DNA from: [Streptosporangium] indianense | GTDB lineage: Bacteria > Actinomycetota > Actinomycetes > Streptomycetales > Streptomycetaceae | Direction of reading: 5' to 3' | Assembly (NCBI RefSeq): GCF_021474405.1 | Contig: NZ_JAKEIO010000027.1 | Location: 1-64,000, forward strand | Length of the DNA: 64,000 nt | Notes under the pieces: generated by a model | Databases searched by the model: none | The model's input: the letters and a program-made list of their open reading frames with translations, nothing else | What the model was told of the DNA's origin: nothing | Translations under genes and position numbers: made by a program | In this document: positions 52,952-61,114 of the stretch, one piece after another | Layout: each line of letters begins with the position of its first letter | Position numbering within the stretch: the stretch's first letter is position 1

Positions 52952-54435
52952 GGAAAAGGCGGTCCGGCGCCCACAGGCACGCGGCGGAGGCGACGGAGGA
53001 CAAGCCGGTGGTGAGCAGGCGCTCCGCCCTGCTGATGGGCGGCACGGGAGGCGTCGCCATGGCCGGCGGCGGCGCGTGGCTGGGCAAGGTGGTGGCGCAG
53101 CCCGCCGCCGCCCCGGCCGCAGCGGGAGGCATCGGCGGCCTCACCACGCCTCCCCTCTACGCCCCCTCGGGGCGCCGCCCCAAGTACCGCCGGGCCACCT
53201 GGTCCCAGCAGTTCCAGTCCGGCCACGGCTGGACGCCCGGAGGGGCGGGCACGGCGTCGGCCGAGGCGAACGACACGTCCGTCTTCGTCCGCGGCACCCA
53301 GTCGGTGCGGGTGACCACGGGCGGCAACGGCAAGCAGAGCTACGTCCGCAAGACGGGCATGCCGGCGATGAGCCTGACGGGCAAGATGATCCGGCTGGTC
53401 TTCCGCGTCGAGGACGTGACGAACCTGGCCAAGCTCGTCTTCTACCTGGGCAGCGGCTCCCTGGCGAACCACTTCGCCTGGACCCACCACGTCCACTCCA
53501 AGACCTCGGCCAACTACGTCCAGTCCGGGGAGTGGGTGACCGTCCACCTCCAGTGGGCCGACGTCAACGCGGCGGCCGGCACGTACTCCATCGGCGCCGA
53601 CGGCAAGCCGTCCACGAAGACCGGCTTCACCGACATGTCGTTCGCCGTGTACGACGACGCGGGCGGCCCGGTGACCTACCGGCTGCAGGCGGTCGAGCTG
53701 ATACCGGACACCGTCTCGGTCTTCCCCAAGGGCGTCGTCTCCATCACCTTCGACGACTCCCACAAGTCGGTCCACGACCTGGCCCGGCCGGTCATGGACC
53801 GCTTCGGCTTCCCCGGCACGGTCTACAACATCGCCGACGCCATCGGCACCGGCAGCTTCCTGACGCTGAACCAGATGCGGTCGATGCAGGACTTCTCGGG
53901 CTGGGAGATGGGCGGCCACTCGTACGCGAACGCCGTCCACACGGCCAGCTACCCCAAGCTCACCGCGGAGCAGGCCGACGACGACTTCCGCAAGCTGCGC
54001 GAGTGGCTGGTGTCCAACGGCTTCACCAGTGAGCACTTCGCGTATCCGCACGGCGCGTTCCAGAAGACGTCCGACGGGGTCCCGGTCGACCAGATCGCGA
54101 GCCGGCACTTCACCACGGCCCGGTCGATCGTCTCCGAGACGATCGAGTCGTTCGCCCCGGCGATGCCGTACCGCCTCAAGGCGCTGACGGGCATCAACGA
54201 CGGCACGGGGATCGGCGGTACGGCCCTGTCGAAGCTGACGGGCGCGGGCGGCCGGCTCGACCGGTGCGTCAACAGCGGCGACTGGCTGATCCTGTGCCTG
54301 CACAAGGTCGTCGACGGCGCCCCCGCCACGAGCACGGAGATCGGCAAGGCGGGCCTGGAGACGCTGATGAAGGCGATCGACGACCGGGACATCCCGGTGC
54401 TGACGGTCGAGGAAGCGATGGCCTCCTACGCCTGA
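52948..54435 (+). CDS. Exported polysaccharide deacetylase
   Basis: A 495-residue carbohydrate esterase 4 (NodB) protein. A Tat-like leader (VSRRSALLMGGTGGVAMAGG, about 22-41) starts it. Residues about 75-255 form a beta-sandwich that looks like a carbohydrate-binding domain (SYVRKTGMPAMSLTGKMIRL). The NodB domain begins VVSITFDDSHKSVHD (about 263-277), with the metal-binding Asp pair, then His in GWEMGGHSYANAVH and FAYPHGAF. It removes N-acetyl groups from a glycan outside the membrane. It is translationally coupled to the GH16 gene through GTGA, so both probably act on the polymer made by the convergent GT2 operon. Confidence 0.9.
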   Translation: MRKRRSGAHRHAAEATEDKPVVSRRSALLMGGTGGVAMAGGGAWLGKVVAQPAAAPAAAGGIGGLTTPPLYAPSGRRPKYRRATWSQQFQSGHGWTPGGAGTASAEANDTSVFVRGTQSVRVTTGGNGKQSYVRKTGMPAMSLTGKMIRLVFRVEDVTNLAKLVFYLGSGSLANHFAWTHHVHSKTSANYVQSGEWVTVHLQWADVNAAAGTYSIGADGKPSTKTGFTDMSFAVYDDAGGPVTYRLQAVELIPDTVSVFPKGVVSITFDDSHKSVHDLARPVMDRFGFPGTVYNIADAIGTGSFLTLNQMRSMQDFSGWEMGGHSYANAVHTASYPKLTAEQADDDFRKLREWLVSNGFTSEHFAYPHGAFQKTSDGVPVDQIASRHFTTARSIVSETIESFAPAMPYRLKALTGINDGTGIGGTALSKLTGAGGRLDRCVNSGDWLILCLHKVVDGAPATSTEIGKAGLETLMKAIDDRDIPVLTVEEAMASYA

Positions 54436-54470
54436 GGCCCGGGCCCGCACGCCCGGCGTCCGGACGCACA

Positions 54471-54502
54471 AGAGAGGGGCGGCCCCCCGGCCGCCCCTCT
54501 CT
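54471..54502. terminator. Bidirectional terminator between deacetylase and GT2
   Basis: AGAGAGGGGCGGCC (54471-54484) and its exact complement (54489-54502) with loop CCCC. It sits between two convergent genes and can end both transcripts. Confidence 0.92.
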
Positions 54503-54520
54503 CCGTTCTCTCCCGCGGCG

Positions 54521-56290
54521 TTACCAGCCGCCCTGCCCGTAGCCCTGCCCCTGGCCCTGGCCCTGCGGCCACGACGGGTCCTGGTGCGGATAGCCACCCT
54601 GCTGCGGGACGTGGCCGCCCTGGCCCGGGTACTGCTGCTGATACGGGTCGTGGTGCCCGGGGTGGCCGCCGCCCTGCCACTGCTGCTGACCGGCCGGCTC
54701 CGGCGCCCCCCAGCTCACGCGCTGCTGCGGGACGGCCGCGTGGTGCTCCTCGTGGTAGCCGGGGATCGGTTGCGGCTGGGAGGGGATGCCGCCCGTCGGC
54801 CGGGGCCGGGTGCGCAGCGCCACGCCCTCCAGACGCATCAACTGGAGCGTCTCGGTGACCTTCTTGTCGGAGTACGGGTCCTCTTCCTCGAAGATCTCCG
54901 TCACGTCGCTCTCGTGGTCCCCGGCGACGGACACCTCGACACCGCCCTGGCGGGTGCCCCAACTGCCCTTGTGGAGCGTGAACAGGGCGTAGAAGCGCAG
55001 CGGGGTCAGCAGCGTCAGCTGGATCACGCCGTAGATCGGCGCGAGCAGGAACATGCCGAACCGCTTGACGAAGCCCATCCCGCGCCGCGGGAAGTCGAGG
55101 TAGCGCACGTTGCGCAGGTAGCCCATCAGCACCATGAAGACCAGGTAGTCGCCGATGTGGTTGACGAACTGGGCGGGCTTCATGATGGGCAGGATGACCA
55201 TCGAGTAGAACATCGCCGAGCCGAAGACCAGCCACAGGGCGAGTTCCATGCAGGTGAGCCAGAAGGCGGGCCGGTACTTCTTCTGGTGCCGGAACGCCCA
55301 CAGCGACTCGCGGAAGAAGGACTTGTTCCAGCGCACCTGCTGGCGCAGGAAGTGCGGCAGCTTCTCGGGGACGGCCGTGTAGCCGACGGCGGTCTCCTGG
55401 AACACGACCTGGCCTTCCATCAGGCAGTAGTTGGTCATGCGGCGGTCGTCACCGAAGACGGCCGGCTTGCCCAGGAACTGCTGGTTGAGGAAGTCCGGCA
55501 GGTACTTGCGCACCAGCGTGCCGCGGTACGCGGAGAGCGCGCCGCAGCAGCACAGGACCGACTTCAGCCGGGAGTAGGCGGCCCGCTCGAAGAGGAACGA
55601 GTTGCCGTAGCGCAGGTCCTGGAGGCGGGTGAAGATGTTGCTGTCGTGGTTGAGCGCGAGGACCATGCCGGTGGAGGCCATGATCTTCTCGTCGGCCAGC
55701 GGCAGCAGCAGCTCGCGCACGGTGTCCCGGGACAGCACGGTGTCCGAGTCGACGCACAGGAAGATGTCGGAGTACGGGGCGGCCTCGAAGCCGAGTGCCA
55801 GTGCCTCGCGCTTGCCCTTGTTCTCGGGCTGGACGCTGACGGTGTACTTGACGCCCTTGGCCTCGAACTCGCGGCGCAGCTTCTTCGCGGCCCGGATGCC
55901 CGAGTCGTTGGCGCTGGCGTCGTCGATGATGTGGATCTCGTTGGGCAGGCGGCTCTGCGCGAGGAGGCTGCGCATGCCCTGCTCGAACATCACCGGATCC
56001 TCGTTGTAGATCGGGATGACCGCGGTGACCCAGGCGTTCTCCAGGTACTCCAGTTCCTCCCGCCCGGCCTTGGCGGGACGGTAGAAGAGGGCGCCGAACA
56101 TCTTCAGGGCCAGCAGGCCCATGGCACCCATCGAGTACAGGTGGAGGGAGCCGGCGTCGAGCCGGGTGGCGATCAGCGCGGCCAGGCCCAGGAAGACGAA
56201 GTACGAGACCTTCAGGTGCCGCCGCTTGCGGTGCGCTCGGCGCCCACCGGAGTCGACGGCCCCGGGTATGTACGTATCTTCGGAAGTCAC
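54521..56290 (-). CDS. Processive family 2 glycosyltransferase (hyaluronan/chitin synthase-like)
   Basis: A 589-residue membrane GT2. Two N-terminal helices (about 28-72) precede the catalytic domain with Asp residues in IIDDASAND (123-124), VDSD (180-183) and GDDRRM (280-284), and the polymer-binding QQVRW (317-321). These are hallmarks of processive synthases such as HasA, NodC and cellulose synthase. Three or four more helices follow (about 343-445). The last 130 residues are a Gln/Gly/Pro/His-rich tail. It would make a beta-linked glycan and push it through the membrane. GTG 56290 overlaps the dehydrogenase stop (GTGA), so the donor sugar gene is coupled directly upstream. Confidence 0.9.
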   Translation of the reverse strand: MTSEDTYIPGAVDSGGRRAHRKRRHLKVSYFVFLGLAALIATRLDAGSLHLYSMGAMGLLALKMFGALFYRPAKAGREELEYLENAWVTAVIPIYNEDPVMFEQGMRSLLAQSRLPNEIHIIDDASANDSGIRAAKKLRREFEAKGVKYTVSVQPENKGKREALALGFEAAPYSDIFLCVDSDTVLSRDTVRELLLPLADEKIMASTGMVLALNHDSNIFTRLQDLRYGNSFLFERAAYSRLKSVLCCCGALSAYRGTLVRKYLPDFLNQQFLGKPAVFGDDRRMTNYCLMEGQVVFQETAVGYTAVPEKLPHFLRQQVRWNKSFFRESLWAFRHQKKYRPAFWLTCMELALWLVFGSAMFYSMVILPIMKPAQFVNHIGDYLVFMVLMGYLRNVRYLDFPRRGMGFVKRFGMFLLAPIYGVIQLTLLTPLRFYALFTLHKGSWGTRQGGVEVSVAGDHESDVTEIFEEEDPYSDKKVTETLQLMRLEGVALRTRPRPTGGIPSQPQPIPGYHEEHHAAVPQQRVSWGAPEPAGQQQWQGGGHPGHHDPYQQQYPGQGGHVPQQGGYPHQDPSWPQGQGQGQGYGQGGW

Positions 56291-57558
56291 AGCTTGACCA
56301 CCCGCGGGTGGTCGGCGGACTTGCCCCGGGTGTCGAAGAGGGCCCGGGCCCGGTCGGCGAGCTCGTCGAGGTCGATCTCGCGGTGCGGCTGGAGCAGGAT
56401 CGTCAGGTCGGCGGCCTCGGCGGCGGCGAGGTAGTCCTCGGCCCGCTCCACGGGCGCACCGGCGACGTGCCAGTCCTCGACCCGCGGGTCGAAGTAGACG
56501 AGCTCGGCACCGCGCGCGAGGAGGTTCTCCGCGACGGCCAGGGCCGGGCTCTCCCGCTGGTCGGAGATGTCCGGCTTGTAGGTCACGCCGAGCAGCAGGA
56601 CCCGCGAGCCGCGCACGGCCTTGCCCTGGTCGTTGAGCAGGTCGGCGGCCCGGTTCACCACGTGCACGGGCATCCGCTGGTTGATCTCCTGCGCCAGCTC
56701 CACGAACCGGAACGGGATGCCCAGCGAACGCACCTTGTACGAGAGGTAGTTGGGGTCGATCGGGATGCAGTGCCCGCCGACGCCCGGACCGGGGTAGAAC
56801 GGCGCGAACCCGAACGGCTTGGTGGAGGCGCACCGGATGGCGTCCCACAGATCGACGCCGATCTCCCGGCAGAACATCGACATCTCGTTGACGAGGGCGA
56901 TGTTGACGTGCCGGTACGTGTTCTCCAGCAGCTTGGCCATCTCGGCCTCGCGGGTGCCCTTGGCCTCGACGACCCGGTTCACGAACCGCTCGTAGAGGGC
57001 GCGGGCGGCCTTGGTGCAGTCGGCCGTGATGCCGCCGACGACCTTGGGGGTGTTCTCCAGGCCGAAGGAGGGGTTGCCCGGGTCGATGCGCTCCGGGGAG
57101 AAGGCGAGGTGGAAGTCGACGCCGACGGTGAGCCCGCCGGCCTCCAGGCGCGGCCGGACGACCTCGTCGGTCGTGCCGGGGTACGTCGTGGACTCCAGCA
57201 CGACGAGCGTGCCGGCGGTGAGGTGCGCGGCGATGTCGTCGACGGCGGCGTGCACCGCACCGAGGTCCGGGGCGCCGTGGTCGGTGAGCGGCGTGGGAAC
57301 ACACACCACGACCGCGGCGGTGTCGGCGATCACATCGGCCCGGTCGACGGCCTCGAAGCCCTGCTCCAGCATGGCCCGCACTTCGGCGTCGGTGATGTCG
57401 TCGACATGTGAACGGCCGGCGTTCAGTCCGTCGACCACCCGTCGGCTGCGGTCGAGACCGACCACCCTCAGGCCCGCGGCCGCGGCCGACCTGGCCAACG
57501 GCAGGCCCACGTAACCGAGTCCGACAACGACAAGATCCACCGTGGAGGATCTGCTCAC
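56287..57558 (-). CDS. Nucleotide sugar 6-dehydrogenase (UDP-HexNAc type)
   Basis: A 423-residue NAD-dependent UDP-sugar dehydrogenase that oxidises C6 to a uronic acid. The NAD site is LVVVGLGYVGLPLARSA (about 9-25). LESTTYPGTT and FSPERIDPGN follow, and the catalytic Cys264 is in PGVGGHCIPIDPNYLS. UDP-glucose dehydrogenases normally read GFGGSCFPKD at that spot; GVGGHCIPIDP is the pattern of UDP-GlcNAc/ManNAc dehydrogenases (WbpA/WecC group), so the product is likely a HexNAc uronate. It is the first gene of the GT2 operon. The 230 bp upstream hold its promoter; no riboswitch is evident. Confidence 0.9.
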   Translation of the reverse strand: MSRSSTVDLVVVGLGYVGLPLARSAAAAGLRVVGLDRSRRVVDGLNAGRSHVDDITDAEVRAMLEQGFEAVDRADVIADTAAVVVCVPTPLTDHGAPDLGAVHAAVDDIAAHLTAGTLVVLESTTYPGTTDEVVRPRLEAGGLTVGVDFHLAFSPERIDPGNPSFGLENTPKVVGGITADCTKAARALYERFVNRVVEAKGTREAEMAKLLENTYRHVNIALVNEMSMFCREIGVDLWDAIRCASTKPFGFAPFYPGPGVGGHCIPIDPNYLSYKVRSLGIPFRFVELAQEINQRMPVHVVNRAADLLNDQGKAVRGSRVLLLGVTYKPDISDQRESPALAVAENLLARGAELVYFDPRVEDWHVAGAPVERAEDYLAAAEAADLTILLQPHREIDLDELADRARALFDTRGKSADHPRVVKL

Positions 57559-57788
57559 GACATCATTCCCAACCCCGTTGCCACGGCGTCAGCCAGACGC
57601 AGCAGCAACCGGCCCCCCGAGGAAAATCGAACAAGTCCGAGGAGGCTAACAAGACCTTCACTTATTGACCATGTTCACCAAAGGTGCGCCTTGTCACGTA
57701 CACATCTGTGCAACCCTTGACACATCTCAGGTGTCTGGAGCGACAAGAACCACGGAATGAAGGACTCTGTTCCGCTTACCGGAAGGGT

Positions 57789-58808
57789 TCAGAGCTCCCT
57801 CCAGGCCTCCAGTGCGAGCCCCGGTTCGTCCTTGCGCCGGGTGAGCAGCACGGTCCCCGTGGAGGGCGTGAGAGAGGCGGCGACGACCTCCTCGTGCTCG
57901 TCGAGCGCCACCGACACCACGGCCTCGGCGGGCAGCCGGGGGCCGGACTCGGTCCACCAGGCGCCGGCCGACTCCTGCTCGGTCGGATACGCGGCGAAGG
58001 CGACCCGGCCGCTGGCGGACCGCTGTGCGAGCACGGTGCAGTCGTGCCCCTCGATGACACACCGTACGGCGGACACGGGTCCCGGACCGGCGGAGGGCAG
58101 CAGGGTCACCGGCTTCTCACCGGGACGCCAGGCGCACACATCGCCCGAGCCGTCGGTGAAGAAGAGGGTGGTGTGCTCGGCGGACGTGGCGAGCGCGCGC
58201 AGGGTGCCCGCACGGACGGAGGTGTCGACGCCCTCGGTCCGCACGGGCTTCTTGCCGTCCCCCTCCTGCCGCCAGTGCAGGATCCCGCCGGGCGCACAGG
58301 CGTACAGCTCGACCAGCCCCGACTCGCCCGTCACAGGGGCCAACTCCCCCTCGACACCGTGCCCTTCGAGGTCCAGCCAGCCGCCCCAGCCGCCCTTCAC
58401 CTTCTGGTTGCGCAGGCTGACCCCGCCGCTGCCGTTGCGGACGAAGACATAACCGCGCCCCGCCCCGTCCACGGTCACGGCGGGCGGTCCCGTACGGTCG
58501 CCCTTCTTGTCCGGGTGGCCGATGGGAGTCCAGTCCAGGGCTGCGAGGTGGGGGCGGAAGTGCGTGGAGTGCACGAGCCCGGACTCGCCCGGGGCGGTGG
58601 GCCGCCAGGCCGCCAGATGCGCGTAGCCGTCGGTGCCTTGTCCGACCGCCGCCCCCGGGTGCAGCTTCTGGGCCCCGCCGACGGTTCGCGGGGCGTCCTC
58701 CCAGGGGCCGCCGAGGCCGCGTTCCGCCCGGCACAGGACGGCGTCGCCGGAGGGCAGATAGACGGTGAGGCGGCCGTCGCGGCCGCGGATGAGCCAGTCG
58801 CCGTTCAC
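57789..58808 (-). CDS. Beta-propeller (PLL/tectonin-like) protein
   Basis: A 339-residue protein built of repeated blades of about 45-50 residues with Trp/Gly-rich turns (LAAWRPTAPGESGLVHST, RGYVFVRNGSGGVSLRNQ, LYACAPGGILHWRQEGDG, LFFTDGSGDVCAWRPGE). The pattern suits a six- or seven-bladed propeller of the PLL or tectonin lectin kind. It has no signal peptide. Next to a polysaccharide locus on the same strand as GT2, it may bind the glycan or its precursor, but it lies upstream of the dehydrogenase with a 230-bp gap, so it could be independent. ATG 58808. Confidence 0.7.
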   Translation of the reverse strand: MNGDWLIRGRDGRLTVYLPSGDAVLCRAERGLGGPWEDAPRTVGGAQKLHPGAAVGQGTDGYAHLAAWRPTAPGESGLVHSTHFRPHLAALDWTPIGHPDKKGDRTGPPAVTVDGAGRGYVFVRNGSGGVSLRNQKVKGGWGGWLDLEGHGVEGELAPVTGESGLVELYACAPGGILHWRQEGDGKKPVRTEGVDTSVRAGTLRALATSAEHTTLFFTDGSGDVCAWRPGEKPVTLLPSAGPGPVSAVRCVIEGHDCTVLAQRSASGRVAFAAYPTEQESAGAWWTESGPRLPAEAVVSVALDEHEEVVAASLTPSTGTVLLTRRKDEPGLALEAWREL

Positions 58809-58889
58809 GTGTTCACTTTATGCGGCCGCCCCAACCCGGCGCGCCCGCCCTCCCCCGCCCCGGCCCGTCTCCCGTGCGACCCTGGCCAC

Positions 58890-59261
58890 ATGAACGAGCC
58901 CTCACCTCTTCTCGTCGTGGTCGACGCCGCGAACGTCATCGGTTCGGTGCCGGACGGCTGGTGGCGGGACCGCCGGGGTGCGGCGGAACGGCTGCGGGAC
59001 CGTCTGGCGTCGGACGGGGTTCCGGCCGTCGCCGGCCCGGTGGACATCGTCCTGGTCGTGGAGGGGGCGGCGCGCGGGGTGGAGTCCGTGCCCGGGGTAC
59101 GGGTGTCGTCCGCCCCGGGCAGCGGCGACGACCACATCGTCGAGGTCGTCGCCTCGGCCGGCGAGCGCCCCGTCCTGGTGATCACGGCGGACCGGGAGCT
59201 GCGGAGGAGGGTCGGGGAGCTGGGGGCGGAGGTGGCGGGGCCACGGTCTGTCCGCCCGTAG
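58890..59261 (+). CDS. NYN/PIN-like nuclease domain protein
   Basis: A 123-residue small alpha/beta protein with the acidic residues of PIN/NYN nucleases: LLVVVDAANVIGSVPDGWW (Asp10), SGDDHIVEVV (Asp-Asp, about 82-83) and VLVITADRELRRRV (Asp, about 101). These four would bind divalent metal for RNA cleavage. Similar proteins are often labelled NTP pyrophosphohydrolase in streptomycetes. It has no antitoxin partner nearby. Divergent from the beta-propeller gene. Start ATG 58890. Confidence 0.75.
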   Translation: MNEPSPLLVVVDAANVIGSVPDGWWRDRRGAAERLRDRLASDGVPAVAGPVDIVLVVEGAARGVESVPGVRVSSAPGSGDDHIVEVVASAGERPVLVITADRELRRRVGELGAEVAGPRSVRP

Positions 59262-59417
59262 GAGCGGGGCTGGGGCCGGTCGGGTCCGCAACCCGGCGGA
59301 GTGCCGCTGCGCCCACCCGTGCCGCCGCCCTTGGCGGCACGATTGCCCGCAGCTGGGGCGGAGGCCACCGGCGCGGCCCCGACCCACCACCCGGCGAGAA
59401 GGCGGAGCCGCAGCCGT

Positions 59418-60932
59418 CTACGGCGTGCCACCGCCCACGCTCGGCTGCTCCTTGCCCGCCTCCTGGCGGGCCAGGCGGCTGTGGGTGCGGCTGTACAGGA
59501 AGTAGACGAGGAAGCCGACGGCCATCCAGATGGCGAAGCGGACCCACGTCTCGGCCGGCAGGTTGATCATCAGCCACAGCGAGGCGCACACCGACAGGAT
59601 CGGGATGACCGGCACCCACGGGGTACGGAACGCCCTGGGCAGGTCGGGCCGGGTCTTGCGGAGGATGATCACGCCGATCGCGACGACCACGAAGGCGAAC
59701 AGCGTGCCGATGTTGACCAGCGCGGCGAGTTCCGTCAGCGGCGTGAACCCGGCGAGCACGGCGATGATCACACCGAGCAGGATGGTCGGCCGGTGCGGCG
59801 TCTTGAACCGCGGGTGGACCCGCGAGAAGAACCGCGGCAGCAGCCCGTCCCGGCTCATCGCGAAGAACACACGCGTCTGCCCCAGCAGCAGGATCATGCA
59901 CACCGTCGTCAGGCCGACGGCGGCGCCGAAGCTGATGAAGCCCGCGAACCACGGATGCCCGGTGGCCTTGAACGCGTCGGCGAGCGGCGCGTCCACGTCC
60001 AGCTTCGTGTAGTGCTGCATACCGGTGACGACGATCGACACGAGGACGTACAGCGTGGTGCAGATGATGAGCGAGCCGATGATGCCCCGCGGCATGTCCC
60101 GCTGCGGGTTGCGCGTCTCCTCCGCCGCCGTGGCCACCACGTCGAACCCGATGAACGCGAAGAACACGACCGAGGCCGCGGTGAAGATGCCCATCACGCC
60201 GAAGTTGGACGGCGCCCAGCCGAACATCAACTGGATCAGCGGCGAGTCGAGACTGGACCCCGCCTCCACCGGCTTCTCCTTCGGGATGAACGGGTCGTAG
60301 TTCTTCCCCTCGATGAGGAACGCACCGGCGATGATCACCACGAGGACGACCGTGACCTTGATGGCGACGACGAGCGACGTGATCCGCGCGGACAGCTTCA
60401 TGCCGATCACGAGGATGCCCGTGAGGACGAGGACCAGCGCGGCGGCGAGGATGTCGAAGCCGAAGACGTCGGAGCCCTCACGGCTTCCCAGAGCCGCGGG
60501 CATCGTCCAGCCCGCGTTCTCCATGAGCGACTGGATGTACCCCGACCAGCCGACGGCCACCACCGCCGTGCCGAGCGCGAACTCCAGGACGAGGTCCCAG
60601 CCGATGATCCAGGCGGGCAGCTCACCGAGGGAGGCGTACGAGAACGTGTAGGCGGACCCGGCGACCGGGACCGTGGACGCGAACTCGGCGTAGCACAGCG
60701 CGGCGAGCGCGCAGGCGACGCCGGCCGCCACGAACGCCAGGGCCACCGCGGGCCCCGCGTTGTTCTTGGCGACTGTGCCGGTGAGAACGAAGATGCCGGT
60801 ACCGATGATCACACCGACGCCGAAGACGGTCAGATCCAGCGCGGACAAGGACTTCTTGAGCGCGTGCTCTGGTTCCTCGGTGTCGAGGATGGACTGCTCG
60901 ACCTTCTTCGTCCGGAAGAGGGTACTGCTCAC
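59418..60932 (-). CDS. Cationic amino acid transporter-type APC permease
   Basis: A 504-residue permease with about 12-14 helices, of the CAT (YfnA/SLC7A1-like) group of the APC superfamily. The family start is LSALDLTVFGVGVIIGTGIF (about 29-48), and GFDVVATAAEETRNPQRDMPRG (split near 240-261) is the usual cytoplasmic loop. Probable substrates are branched-chain or cationic amino acids; not decidable here. GTG 60932 is chosen for GGGAGG six bases upstream; an in-frame ATG lies 17 codons earlier. It has its own promoter region because a terminator for dxs lies upstream. Confidence 0.9.
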   Translation of the reverse strand: MSSTLFRTKKVEQSILDTEEPEHALKKSLSALDLTVFGVGVIIGTGIFVLTGTVAKNNAGPAVALAFVAAGVACALAALCYAEFASTVPVAGSAYTFSYASLGELPAWIIGWDLVLEFALGTAVVAVGWSGYIQSLMENAGWTMPAALGSREGSDVFGFDILAAALVLVLTGILVIGMKLSARITSLVVAIKVTVVLVVIIAGAFLIEGKNYDPFIPKEKPVEAGSSLDSPLIQLMFGWAPSNFGVMGIFTAASVVFFAFIGFDVVATAAEETRNPQRDMPRGIIGSLIICTTLYVLVSIVVTGMQHYTKLDVDAPLADAFKATGHPWFAGFISFGAAVGLTTVCMILLLGQTRVFFAMSRDGLLPRFFSRVHPRFKTPHRPTILLGVIIAVLAGFTPLTELAALVNIGTLFAFVVVAIGVIILRKTRPDLPRAFRTPWVPVIPILSVCASLWLMINLPAETWVRFAIWMAVGFLVYFLYSRTHSRLARQEAGKEQPSVGGGTP

Positions 60933-61017
60933 GGGGTACCTCCCACGCTTGTCGTCCTCGACATGATCGAGAGGTGGCACCATCCGTATGCCCCGGCACG
61001 GGCCAATTCACGCCAAT

Positions 61018-61056
61018 GGGCCGGTTCCACCACCCTCATGGTGGGGAAACCGGCCC
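61018..61056 (-). terminator. 17-bp hairpin after dxs
   Basis: Arms 61018-61034 and 61040-61056 pair with two mismatches around the loop CTCAT. It lies about 60 bp beyond the dxs stop on the minus strand and before the permease start. Confidence 0.8.
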
Positions 61057-61114
61057 AGACAGAACCCGTTCGGCCGTGTCGGCCGCGCCCGTCGCGTCTG
61101 TCGCTTCGGTGCCG

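Noticed and set aside
57559..57788. Possible riboswitch or c-di-AMP leader upstream of the polysaccharide operon
   Set aside because: The region is AT-richer than average, but I could not find conserved riboswitch blocks or a convincing terminator-antiterminator pair.
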